From Planctomycetaceae bacterium (GTDB lineage Bacteria > Planctomycetota > Phycisphaerae > Phycisphaerales > SM1A02), in assembly GCA_947490615.1 (NCBI GenBank), contig CANLHK010000001.1, positions 248,001 to 312,000 of the forward strand: 64,000 nt of DNA. The letters run 5' to 3'. The notes under the pieces are model-generated. The model had not been told where the DNA came from, searched no databases, and saw only the letters and a list, made by a program, of their open reading frames with translations. Made by a program: the position numbers and the translations under genes. Shown in pieces: positions 27,941-35,976 of the stretch (positions within the stretch are counted from its first letter, which is position 1; each line of letters opens with the position of its first letter).

Positions 27941-27962
27941 GTGTACTAGTACAGTAGTACAC
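27941..27962. promoter_or_regulatory. Inverted-repeat operator of the GntR/ABC cassette
   Basis: GTGTACTA and TAGTACAC form a perfect 8-bp inverted repeat with a 6-nt centre, ending 1 nt before the regulator's ATG. Location and symmetry fit autorepression by the YtrA-type regulator. Confidence 0.75.
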
Positions 27963-28004
27963 CGAATCGACCGCTTCGGATCCCCGCCTCCAACGGATTT
28001 CCAA

Positions 28005-28413
28005 AAATAGTCAGGCGCGCGCGCCCTCGCTCCGCGCGACGCGACACCACCGCGCCCGCCTGCGCCGCGACGCAGCAGCCTCAGCGTGAGACAACTCTTG
28101 GCAGCACCACCGACCGCAAGCGGCGACTACGCCGACGGTTGAACGCACCGCCCAAGCACCAGAGGGAGCCGCCGCAGCGGCGCCAAAGGACACCGTCGCC
28201 CGAGCACCAAGCGCCCTCCACGCCCAAGCACCAGAGGGAGTCACCGCCCGAGCACCAGAGACAGCCGCCGCTCAAGCACCAGAGGCAGTCACCGCCCAAG
28301 CACCAAAGGAAAACCACCGCCCAAGCACCAAAGGGAGCCGCCGCAGCGGCGACCGCTTAGATACGCGGCGACCGCTTAGATACGCGGCGACCGCTTAGAT
28401 ACGCGGCGACCGC
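28005..28413. repeat. Non-coding low-complexity repeat region
   Basis: About 400 bp between the GntR operator and ssb. From ~28145 to 28340 a degenerate unit of ~27-30 nt built around CCGCCCAAGCACCAGAGG is repeated six to seven times. From 28346 to 28414 a 19-nt unit GCGGCGACCGCTTAGATAC repeats three times plus a partial copy. Several frames on both strands stay open through the first block because the unit length is close to a multiple of three; none has a ribosome-binding site or recognisable domain, so I call no gene. Confidence 0.75.
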
Positions 28414-28414
28414 T
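28346..28414. repeat. 19-nt tandem repeat abutting the ssb 3' end
   Basis: GCGGCGACCGCTTAGATAC at 28346, 28365 and 28384 exactly, then a 12-nt partial copy that runs up to the ssb stop codon. Read on the minus strand it lies directly downstream of ssb. No hairpin with a T tract is formed, so it is not an ordinary terminator. Confidence 0.9.
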
Positions 28415-28866
28415 CAAAACGGAATCTCGTCCTCTTGGATCCCGCTGTGCGGCGCGCCGCCGCGGTTTCCGCCGCTCGAGCGCGATGGCGCGTAGTTCGC
28501 CTCTTCGGCGCCACCACCACCGCCGCCCGCGCCACCACGACCCTCTACAAACTGGAAGTCATCGATGACGACGCGCATCTTGGAGCGCTTCTGGCCGTCT
28601 TTGTCTTCCCACGAGTCGAGCTTGAGGCGTCCCTCGATGAAGATGGGCTTACCCTTGGTGAAGTACTTGGAGATGACCTCAGCCCGAGGTCCCCAGCACT
28701 CGCAGTCCACATAGGTCACTTCCTCACGGTCCTGTCCGTCCTTGGTCTTGAACTTGCGGTTGATCGCAATCGAGATGTCCGCGACAGGCTGGTTGCCCGC
28801 CGTGTGCTTGAGCTGGACATCGCGCGTGAGGTTGCCCATGAGGATGACTTTGTTGTAGCTGGCCAT
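28414..28866 (-). CDS. ssb: Single-stranded DNA-binding protein
   Basis: 150 aa. OB fold at residues ~4-108 (YNKVILMGNLTRDVQLKHTA, DGQDREEVTYVDCECWG, YFTKGKPIFIEGRLKLDSWE), a Gly-rich linker, and the acidic protein-interaction tip EDEIPF. Normal size for bacterial SSB. Separate from rpsF, unlike the common rpsF-ssb-rpsR order. Upstream lie an inverted repeat and three 13-bp direct repeats. Confidence 0.97.
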   Translation of the reverse strand: MASYNKVILMGNLTRDVQLKHTAGNQPVADISIAINRKFKTKDGQDREEVTYVDCECWGPRAEVISKYFTKGKPIFIEGRLKLDSWEDKDGQKRSKMRVVIDDFQFVEGRGGAGGGGGGAEEANYAPSRSSGGNRGGAPHSGIQEDEIPF

Positions 28867-28920
28867 GTGTTTGTTCCTTTGGCTTGCGCCGGTTGTTGCC
28901 CGCCTTTAGGGAGGGCGTGT

Positions 28921-28948
28921 GCGCTGCGTTGGACCTCCCACGCAGCGC
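28921..28948. promoter_or_regulatory. Inverted repeat upstream of ssb
   Basis: GCGCTGCGT and ACGCAGCGC form a perfect 9-bp inverted repeat with a 10-nt spacer, 55-82 bp upstream of the ssb ATG. It could be an operator or a leader hairpin. Confidence 0.5.
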
Positions 28949-28950
28949 GA

Positions 28951-28989
28951 GCTTCTCTGACCCATCTCTCTGACCCACTTCTCTGACCC
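28951..28989. repeat. Three 13-bp direct repeats upstream of ssb
   Basis: Consecutive 13-bp units all ending in CTCTGACCC (minus strand: GGGTCAGAG) at 28951, 28964 and 28977, differing only in their first positions. They could be stacked protein-binding sites for control of ssb; no known regulator is recognised. Confidence 0.7.
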
Positions 28990-29306
28990 GCGGCTGAATC
29001 CGACGCGCGTGAGAGATCCCGATAGAAGGGGCTCCCTTTGCTACCGGGCCGCTCTTACGAACGGTTCACCTGACTTTTCCACCGTACCTTGAATGCGATG
29101 TTCGGATTCTATCAGGGTATCGAACCGACAGGTCTTCCACCCCCGACTTCCCCGAAAAAGTCCCAGGGCTCCGACCGCCACCGATCCGCCCCTTCCCTTT
29201 TGAGCGGGTTTCTCCCATACTGCGCGGCTCGCCACTCGTTGGGCGCCTCGACCGCGTTGGTCTCTGGCGTCCTAACTCACGGGGCCTTGCCCCAGGACAG
29301 CGACTC

Positions 29307-29888
29307 ATGGCCCGCCCAGTTGAATTGCTTTTGCTTCAGAATGTCGAAAACCTCGGCATCGTCGGTGACATCGTGAAGGTCCGCGCGGGTTTCGCGCGCA
29401 ACTACCTGCTCCCGCACGCCTTGGCGGAGCATCCCACCGAAGCCAAGATCGAAGCCCTCAAGGAAATCCGCGCCAAGGCGCTCGCAACGCTCGCCTCGCA
29501 GCGTGCGCAGCGCTCGGAGACGATCGCCAAGCTCACGGGCGTCACTATCAAGCTCACCCGCAGCTGCAACGATCAGGGCGTGCTCTACGGCTCGATCACC
29601 CAGCGCGATATCGCCGATGCGCTCGTGGCTGCTGGCTACGCCGTGGACATGCGCGCTGTCCGTCTCGCGGCGCCGTTCCGTCGCATTGGTTCCTACACCT
29701 GCACGATCCAGTTCGAGCGCGATCTGCGCGCGGACATCTCCATCGATGTCGCAGCCGATCGCGCGCTCGAGCTCATCGAGGCGCAGCGTCAAGCTGACCT
29801 CGTCGCCGAAGCCGCGATCTCCGCGTCGGAAGCCGAGGACCGTGAGGAAATGGCCTCGAAGCCACGCCGCCCGAAGTCCAAGGCGTGA
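29307..29888 (+). CDS. rplI: Ribosomal protein bL9
   Basis: 193 aa large-subunit protein. N-terminal rRNA-binding domain (LLLQNVENLGIVGDIVKVRA, GFARNYLLPHALA, ~7-46), connecting helix, then the C-terminal domain (~80-150). A helical/basic extension of ~40 residues ending in RRPKSKA exceeds the usual ~150 aa. Start ATG 29307 is two residues before the first strand. A terminator follows at 29911. Confidence 0.95.
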   Translation: MARPVELLLLQNVENLGIVGDIVKVRAGFARNYLLPHALAEHPTEAKIEALKEIRAKALATLASQRAQRSETIAKLTGVTIKLTRSCNDQGVLYGSITQRDIADALVAAGYAVDMRAVRLAAPFRRIGSYTCTIQFERDLRADISIDVAADRALELIEAQRQADLVAEAAISASEAEDREEMASKPRRPKSKA

Positions 29889-29910
29889 GTTGAACAACAG
29901 TTGAAAAACG

Positions 29911-29943
29911 ACAACGCCCTGTTCGCAGGGCGTTGTTGTTTTT
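29911..29943 (+). terminator. Intrinsic terminator after rplI
   Basis: Perfect 11-bp stem ACAACGCCCTG/CAGGGCGTTGT closed by a TTCG tetraloop and followed by TGTTTTTC, 23 bp past the rplI stop. Confidence 0.92.
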
Positions 29944-29974
29944 CATCTTCGTGTGGGACTTGCTTCAGGCACGC

Positions 29975-30343
29975 TCAGGCGCCGCGACCGAACTCACGAT
30001 CGAGGTAGCGCGCGACATAGTCAAGGATGCTCGAGCACTCAGGGATCTCCGCGTTGGAGGTTCCGCCCATGGGTTCGAAGCGCATGCCTTTGAATCGATC
30101 GCAGGCATCGGGAAGCGAAAGTCCGTGCTGCAGGCAGAGGCTGAAAGCGCGGCAAAAGCCTTGGATCAGGCCTGAAAGCGTCGATCCCTCTTTGGACATC
30201 TTGATGAAGATCTCGCCTGGGCGCCCGTCCTCAAACAACCCGATTGTCAGATACCCCTCGTGTCCGTTGATCGCGAACTTGTGGGTCAAGGAACGCCGCG
30301 TTTGCGGCAGAACTTCTCGGTGAAGTGAGGTCAGGGCGGGCAT
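29975..30343 (-). CDS. Stand-alone TSCPD domain, like the C-terminus of B12-dependent ribonucleotide reductase
   Basis: About 122 aa. The sequence HKFAINGHEGYLTIGLFEDG, EIFIKMSKEGSTLSGLIQGF and MRFEPMGGTSNAEIPECSSI matches the TSCPD region found at the C-terminus of NrdJ class II reductases. No catalytic barrel precedes it and the upstream sequence is non-coding, so it is an independent small protein. Start 30343 is preferred because AAGGATGG lies 5-12 nt upstream; in-frame starts at 30352 and 30379 (GTG) are possible. Function outside the full reductase is not known to me; it might act with a truncated NrdJ encoded elsewhere. Confidence 0.8.
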   Translation of the reverse strand: MPALTSLHREVLPQTRRSLTHKFAINGHEGYLTIGLFEDGRPGEIFIKMSKEGSTLSGLIQGFCRAFSLCLQHGLSLPDACDRFKGMRFEPMGGTSNAEIPECSSILDYVARYLDREFGRGA

Positions 30344-30579
30344 CGGTTCCATCCTTGGATCTGTTCTCTTTGTCGGCACAATCGGCGGTCAAACTCGACC
30401 AACCCAGCACGCGGTTGGCACACACGCACACCTCTCCTCCGAGCGAGGCACCGCACTCCATCGTGCTGCGCGCCTCGTCGATCTGCCGCTAGGCAGATCA
30501 CCGATCGTAACGAGAACCAATCCCCCTGTGTCCGCTCGAAAGACGCGTTGATTTCACTCGTCGTACCTCGCGGCGCGCG

Positions 30580-33500
30580 TCAGACCTGCAGCCGCTTGCG
30601 GAGGACCGCTGCGAGGGACTTCGGCTCAAGGAATGCCTTGGGCGGACGAAGGTAGACATCGGTGAGGCCCGATGAGTCGGGACTCCCGACGAGGCGCACC
30701 ACTCCCTGCACGCCGTGCAGCAACCGCTCGAGTTCGCGCGGTCGAGAGGTGCGAAGGATGACATCAGGATCGGCCCGCGTGATCGACCGCACGCCAAGTG
30801 TCGCGGCGCGCAGACGAAGGTCAGCGAGCTCAAAGAGTGTCTTCGTCGCCACGGGCGCGCTGCCGTAGGCGCTCTCAAGATCGCGCACCACTCCGTCGAG
30901 TGCAACAAGTGTGTCAGCTTGCCCGATGCGGCGATACGCCTCCATGCGTCGCGCGTCACTGGGAATCCAACTCTTGGGCACGATGCCTGCAAGACCAATG
31001 TCGACGATGGTGTCGAGCGGCGAGACCTTCACCTCGTTGCGCAGCCCCGCCACTGATTGCTCGAGCAACTGGCAGTACATCTCGTAGCCAACGGCGCAGA
31101 TGTGGCCGCTCTGCTCGGCACCAAGCAGATTGCCCGCGCCACGAAGCTCAAGATCACGCATGGCGATGCGAAAACCCGCGCCAAGCATGGAGAATTCCTC
31201 GACGGCGTGCAGGCGCTTCAGGGCCTCGGCGCGCACGGGTCGGTCTTTCGGCAGCACGAGATAGCAATACGCTCGGTGCTTCCACCGTCCGACGCGGCCG
31301 CGCAACTGGTGGAGTTCGGCCAGGCCGAACATGTGCGCGTTGTTGATGATCATGGTGTTCGCGGTCGGGATGTCGATGCCGCTCTCGATGATCGTGGTGG
31401 ACACGAAGATGTCTGCGTCACCGCGCATGAAGCGAAGCATCGCGTCTTCGAGTTCTTTCGGAGCCATCTGACCGTGACCAACGGCGATGCGCGCATCAGG
31501 CGCGAGGCGCTGCAGATCATCCGCAACACTCCGCAAATCAGTGATTCGATTGTGCACGAAGAACACTTGTCCTTCGCGCGCGAGTTCTCGGAGAATCGCC
31601 TGTTGGATGCGCCGCTCGTTGTAGGGGATGACCTCGGTCACGATGGCGCGGCGATCGGCGGGCGCCGTGGTAAGCGAGCTGATGTCGCGCAAGCCAAGCA
31701 TCGACATGTGCAGCGTGCGCGGAATCGGAGTCGCCGAAAGCGTCAGCACATCGGCGGTGACACGAAACTCCAGCAGTCGCGTCTTATGTTCGACGCCGAA
31801 GCGCTGCTCTTCGTCGACGATGACCAGCCCGAGGTTTTTGAACGCGACATCCTTCGACAAGACACGGTGGGTGCCGATGATGACATCGACGCGGCCCTCG
31901 GCGAGCGCGTCGAGCGTCTTGCGTTGCTCGGCGTCACTCTTGAAGCGACTCACGCTCTCCACACGAAACGGATAGCCGCGAAAGCGATCGCGGAAACTTC
32001 GCTCATGCTGCTCGCAGAGCACGGTTGTTGGCACAAGCACGGCGACCTGCGATCCCGCATCAACGGCCTTGAACGCCGCGCGAATGGCGATCTCGGTCTT
32101 TCCGAAACCGACATCGCCGCAGACGAGTCGATCCATGGGACGCGGGCGTTCCATGTCGCGTTTCGTGGCAGCGATGGCGGAAAGCTGATCCTCGGTTTCC
32201 TCGTAGGGGAACTGCGACTCAAACTCGCGCTGCCAGTCGGTATCCGCGGGAAAGGCCAGACCCTTGGTGGCCGCGCGCGCCGCTTGGACGCGCAGCAATT
32301 CGCTCGCGAAGTCGCGCGCCGACTCTTCGGCCTCTTCCTTGGCGCGCTTCCATCGCTTGCCACCGATCGTCGAGAGCTTCGGCCGCACACTCCCCGCGCC
32401 AACATAACGCTGAACCAGCTCGATTCGGGTCGCGGGCACATGGATCTTCGCGCCACCGTCAAACTCCAGCGTGAGAAACTCCTGCGCGGGTTCGTCGGGC
32501 GCGAGCAGCGTGCCTTCAGGACGAATCAGCTGCAAGCCGACGAAGAGCGCGATGCCGTGATCGCGATGGACCACATAGTCGCCTGGCTCAAATCCAAGGA
32601 ACGCGTCTTTCGCGCGCGCGCCAGCAAGCGTGCGACCGCGACGACGCACCGGCGGCCGATGCAGCACTTCACTCGCCGAGACGACGATTCCTTCTTGGCC
32701 AGGAGCGTCGATCAGAAATCCGCGAGCGAAGTGTCCGACAGCAAGCGTGAACGAAGGCGCGTGCGCGTGCATCGCCAACAACTCAGTCATGCGCGCGCGT
32801 TCGCCATCACTCTCACAGACGATCACCGCGCTGCGCCCCTGTGCCAAGGCTGCGACTTCGCCCGCGGCTTTCGCGGCGTCTTCATCGAAGCTCGGAACCA
32901 CGCGCGCTGCGAGCGTGCGCGTGGCACCGAGCGCTGCGCCCGTCGCGGGTGGAAGCGCGCTCGGCGCCGCAGCGCGCGGCTGATTTTTCGTCGGCGCAGG
33001 GCCAAACGCGTGGAGTTCGATGATGGCGACCGAGCGCTGCGCGATGGCTGTGAGCGTCGCGGGCGGACCGAACACGCCGCGTCCATCGCGGACGCGATCC
33101 CAATACGCCCTTGCTTGCTCGATGATTTCGGACATCTCCGCGAGCACCGTCACTGTCGTCGTCGGCAGGCAATGCGCAAACGGCTGCGCGCCCGCGCCTG
33201 ATTTGGCGTCACCGAGGACTGCGTCGAGCGCGACAGCCACGAGTTCGACCTTCTCGACCTTTCGATCAGACGCCTGCGTGGCGATGTCGATCTCAAACAT
33301 GCGCTCGATCTCGTTGCCGAAGAAGTCGAGCCGAATCGGCGCACCGCCGCCTGGTGGGCAGACATCGATGATGCCGCCCCGCACCGCGACTTCTCCAGGT
33401 GATTCCACCGATTCAACGCGTCGGTAGCCGCCTTCGACCAACCATGCGACAAGTTCCGTCGGCGCCACACGAGAACCAGGTGCAAGATCGCGCACGAGGG

Positions 33501-33942
33501 AAGCCATGCGCTTGGGTTCTGGCACCGACTGCATGAGCGCAGCAATCGGCGCGACGATCACTCGTGGTGGTGTTCCGTCGGCAAGCCGACGCACCACCGC
33601 GAGTCGTGCGACGGTGAGATCCGCGCTTGGACTCGTCTCACCAGGCAATACTTCGATCGCAGGAAACGGGACAGCGTCGACACCGAGGCTGCGCAACTCT
33701 TCGACGGCATCGTCTGCTTCGTCGAGATGCGCCACGACGAGGAGCACGCAGGATTTCGCGTCAAGACGCTCTGCGGCGGCGCCAGCCAACAACGAGGGCA
33801 TGCTGCCCGCGGATCCGTCGACGACGGTGGTCCCACGATGCTCGAGCGCGTAGTCGACGAGTGGAAGTAGCGTGCGCGTGAAGAAGGGTTGGACCGCAGC
33901 GCGCAATGGAGTTTGATCGACGCCCCTTGGCGCCGCGGTCAT
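30580..33942 (-). CDS. mfd: Transcription-repair coupling factor Mfd
   Basis: 1120 aa DNA translocase that removes RNA polymerase stalled at lesions and recruits UvrA. Order: UvrB-like N-terminal region with FPAIEVLPGE and RGGIIDVCPPGGGAPIRLDF, CarD-like RNA-polymerase interaction domain (FEPGDYVVHRDHGIALFVGL), translocase with Walker A GDVGFGKTEIAIRAAF (~609), DEEQ motif IVDEEQRFGV (~710), motif III LSATPIPRTLHMSM, RG motif, and a TRCF C-terminal domain. ATG 33942 overlaps the stop of the upstream HhH gene (ATGA), supporting it over the frame's first codon at 33987. Confidence 0.97.
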   Translation of the reverse strand: MTAAPRGVDQTPLRAAVQPFFTRTLLPLVDYALEHRGTTVVDGSAGSMPSLLAGAAAERLDAKSCVLLVVAHLDEADDAVEELRSLGVDAVPFPAIEVLPGETSPSADLTVARLAVVRRLADGTPPRVIVAPIAALMQSVPEPKRMASLVRDLAPGSRVAPTELVAWLVEGGYRRVESVESPGEVAVRGGIIDVCPPGGGAPIRLDFFGNEIERMFEIDIATQASDRKVEKVELVAVALDAVLGDAKSGAGAQPFAHCLPTTTVTVLAEMSEIIEQARAYWDRVRDGRGVFGPPATLTAIAQRSVAIIELHAFGPAPTKNQPRAAAPSALPPATGAALGATRTLAARVVPSFDEDAAKAAGEVAALAQGRSAVIVCESDGERARMTELLAMHAHAPSFTLAVGHFARGFLIDAPGQEGIVVSASEVLHRPPVRRRGRTLAGARAKDAFLGFEPGDYVVHRDHGIALFVGLQLIRPEGTLLAPDEPAQEFLTLEFDGGAKIHVPATRIELVQRYVGAGSVRPKLSTIGGKRWKRAKEEAEESARDFASELLRVQAARAATKGLAFPADTDWQREFESQFPYEETEDQLSAIAATKRDMERPRPMDRLVCGDVGFGKTEIAIRAAFKAVDAGSQVAVLVPTTVLCEQHERSFRDRFRGYPFRVESVSRFKSDAEQRKTLDALAEGRVDVIIGTHRVLSKDVAFKNLGLVIVDEEQRFGVEHKTRLLEFRVTADVLTLSATPIPRTLHMSMLGLRDISSLTTAPADRRAIVTEVIPYNERRIQQAILRELAREGQVFFVHNRITDLRSVADDLQRLAPDARIAVGHGQMAPKELEDAMLRFMRGDADIFVSTTIIESGIDIPTANTMIINNAHMFGLAELHQLRGRVGRWKHRAYCYLVLPKDRPVRAEALKRLHAVEEFSMLGAGFRIAMRDLELRGAGNLLGAEQSGHICAVGYEMYCQLLEQSVAGLRNEVKVSPLDTIVDIGLAGIVPKSWIPSDARRMEAYRRIGQADTLVALDGVVRDLESAYGSAPVATKTLFELADLRLRAATLGVRSITRADPDVILRTSRPRELERLLHGVQGVVRLVGSPDSSGLTDVYLRPPKAFLEPKSLAAVLRKRLQV

Positions 33943-34313
33943 GGCGCGGTCCCGTGTCGAGTCGCTTCCGTCAGCGGCTGCTTCCACACCTCATCACTCG
34001 CGCGCAACGCCTGCAGTGTCCGCTCGCCCATGCCGTCGACTCGCGTGAGTTCATCGAGTGAACCCGGACGACCATGCAGCGCGCGATCGGCGATGACGCG
34101 CGCCGCGAGCGCTGGTCCGACTTCTTGAAGCAGCGCGAGTTCCGCTGCCGAGGCAGTCGCAAGATCGATGCGATGCCGCGGCGCAGCGATGCGCGCTCGC
34201 TCGCCCGTCGGAAGCAACACTCCCGCAGTGAACGCGACAACCAACGACACGGCGCCAAGCACGAGGGCGCCGTGCGCAATCCGCACAGCGTGGGCACCAC
34301 GCTCAGGCGTCAT
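33939..34313 (-). CDS. Membrane-anchored helix-hairpin-helix protein, ComEA-like
   Basis: 124 aa. One N-terminal membrane helix (ALVLGAVSLVVAFTAGVLLP, ~16-35) and a C-terminal double helix-hairpin-helix DNA-binding domain (IDLATASAAELALLQEVGPA, LTRVDGMGERTLQALR). This is the ComEA arrangement for binding incoming DNA in competence, but no other competence gene is near and many such proteins are uncharacterised. Overlaps the GH10-like gene upstream and mfd downstream by 4 bp each, so it is co-translated with a repair helicase. Confidence 0.82.
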   Translation of the reverse strand: MTPERGAHAVRIAHGALVLGAVSLVVAFTAGVLLPTGERARIAAPRHRIDLATASAAELALLQEVGPALAARVIADRALHGRPGSLDELTRVDGMGERTLQALRASDEVWKQPLTEATRHGTAP

Positions 34314-35842
34314 GAAGCTGCTCCATCACCATGCACATCGTCATCGGGATCGGTGCCGTGCGCGTCGCCGTGCGTCATGCGCGAACGCAACATGAGCAGT
34401 TCTTTGAGAACAGGCTTGGCGTGCGCCCGCCGATCGAGCAAACCATCGCTCGCGGTAGCAGTGTCCTGAAGGCGCGACCACCACGCTCCTTCGATCCACT
34501 TGCGCGCCATCGAGCTCTTGAGCATTTCGCCGCCCCACCGCGCCTGCGACTCAGGGGTCCACGCGCCATGCCAACAACCGCCATCGCCGCCGTCACCCGA
34601 ACTGGGCACTCCAAAGCCTGAGACAAACACGGGAAGCTCGCAACCGAGGTATCCATCGAGCAAATCGGTGATCGTGAGAAACTCGCGCGCAGGATCTTGG
34701 CCGAGCGCTTCGACGACGCGGACTCCGACCGCGAAGAACCCCAAGTTCTCACCGACGATTCGTTGCAAGAACGAAGTGGGCCACGCCGCACCATGCGCGC
34801 CGCACCAATGCTCCGCGCCTGGAGACTGGATCTCAAGAATCGCTTTGGCATCGCGTCGCGCGTCACGCACCGCCGCAGTCGCGGTGCGCACGAGTTCGAT
34901 CATGCGCTCAATGCCGTCGCCGCGCCAAGTCGGAAGATTCGCGCCACTGGCTGTGATGAAGAACGGCGAGATCGCCTTGTATCGATCGGCCACGGCGCGC
35001 GCCTGATTCCAGATCAGTTCGCGAAACCGCTTGGCGTCGATGTGCGTGGCCAAGACATGATCAGGAATGGCGCACTTGCCGCCGTGATCGGAGGGACCGA
35101 AGTCGATGAGCGGACCGAAGATCACCCGCTTCTTCTCAGAGTGCGCCCACTGCACCCACGCGTCAATCTCTGAGAAATCCAGTTTGCCTGCGCGTTTCTC
35201 GATGCGACGCCACGGCGTGCGCAGCGCGATGACACCGAAACACTTGGCGGCGTCTGCGGCGGCGCCTGTGGGCGCAATCGCAGGATCGACGCACAAACCA
35301 AAGGCATCGCCGTTGATCCCTTTGCGCGCCATGCGACGCACGAGCAAGAAGTGCGAGTGCCGTTCGGCAAGCCGCTCGGCGGCAGCGACACCCAACGCGA
35401 TGGCCTTGCGTGCGAGCCGTTCGGCCTCGGGACCATCCATGCAGCGGAGCGCCACACGAAACGCTTCGCGCGCTCCGTCCCATTGGTTGAGCGCTTCGCC
35501 ACTCAGCGCGGGGTTCCACATCTGCCAGGATTCCGACTGCAAAATAAACTGCTTGATCAGCCAGCGCGCGATCTCGATAAAGAGGTCAAACGGTTCCTCT
35601 TGAGATGGGAGGAAGCAGGTTTGCAGCACGATCCGACCCGCGCTGCCTGCGTCGACAAGCAACGCGAGACCAACAGGATGCTCGCGATCGCTGCGGCAGA
35701 CGATGAGTCCTCCATCGTGCACCACGGTGCCGAGCGTGGGTCGACCATCCGGACCAACGAGGTACGCGCTGCGCAGCGCCCACGATCCGTTGGATCCCGT
35801 TCCGTCAGGTCCTTTGGGGTCATGTACGCGGAATCGAAGCAA
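34310..35842 (-). CDS. GH10-like TIM-barrel protein, probably non-catalytic
   Basis: 510 aa cytosolic-looking protein without signal peptide. An N-terminal beta domain (~1-120) precedes a barrel-like region with GH10 xylanase flavour: TPWRRIEKRAGKLDFSEIDA, VIFGPLIDFGPSDHG, AVADRYKAISPFFITASGAN, ILEIQSPGAEHW and PVFVSGFGVPS. In GH10 enzymes the acid/base glutamate follows Asn in the WDVVNE-like strand and the nucleophile lies in xTELDV; here the strands read FFITASGAN and FVSGFGVPS with no Glu at either place. I infer a degenerate, possibly structural or binding protein. TTG start at 35842 with GAGGAA just upstream. First gene of the operon with the HhH protein and mfd. Confidence 0.6.
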   Translation of the reverse strand: MLRFRVHDPKGPDGTGSNGSWALRSAYLVGPDGRPTLGTVVHDGGLIVCRSDREHPVGLALLVDAGSAGRIVLQTCFLPSQEEPFDLFIEIARWLIKQFILQSESWQMWNPALSGEALNQWDGAREAFRVALRCMDGPEAERLARKAIALGVAAAERLAERHSHFLLVRRMARKGINGDAFGLCVDPAIAPTGAAADAAKCFGVIALRTPWRRIEKRAGKLDFSEIDAWVQWAHSEKKRVIFGPLIDFGPSDHGGKCAIPDHVLATHIDAKRFRELIWNQARAVADRYKAISPFFITASGANLPTWRGDGIERMIELVRTATAAVRDARRDAKAILEIQSPGAEHWCGAHGAAWPTSFLQRIVGENLGFFAVGVRVVEALGQDPAREFLTITDLLDGYLGCELPVFVSGFGVPSSGDGGDGGCWHGAWTPESQARWGGEMLKSSMARKWIEGAWWSRLQDTATASDGLLDRRAHAKPVLKELLMLRSRMTHGDAHGTDPDDDVHGDGAAS

Positions 35843-35976
35843 TGTTCCTCACTGCATCCATGCAGGACTCGTCAGAGTGCATGCGGAGTTCTTGCAAGAC
35901 TGTTGCGGAGTGCTGCGCCAAGCTGCGATTCCGCGCGGAGCGCCAATTGGGGTGGCGGAGTGTACTCTGTCGCACG

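Larger units (their letters stand above)
28867..29306. other. Divergent regulatory region between ssb and rplI
   Basis: 440 bp with no supportable gene. It holds the ssb leader hairpin (28921-28948), three direct repeats (28951-28989) and presumably the rplI promoter. The 95- and 80-codon frames here show no domain. Confidence 0.6.

Noticed and set aside
28011-28360. Several 73-78-codon frames in the repeat block (for example Trp/Cys/Gly-rich minus and Lys-His-Gln-Arg-rich plus)
   Set aside because: All arise from a degenerate repeat unit whose length is near a multiple of three; no ribosome-binding site, no domain.
31057-33201. 714-codon plus-strand frame antisense to mfd
   Set aside because: Long by chance on the strand opposite mfd; mfd domains are complete on the minus strand.
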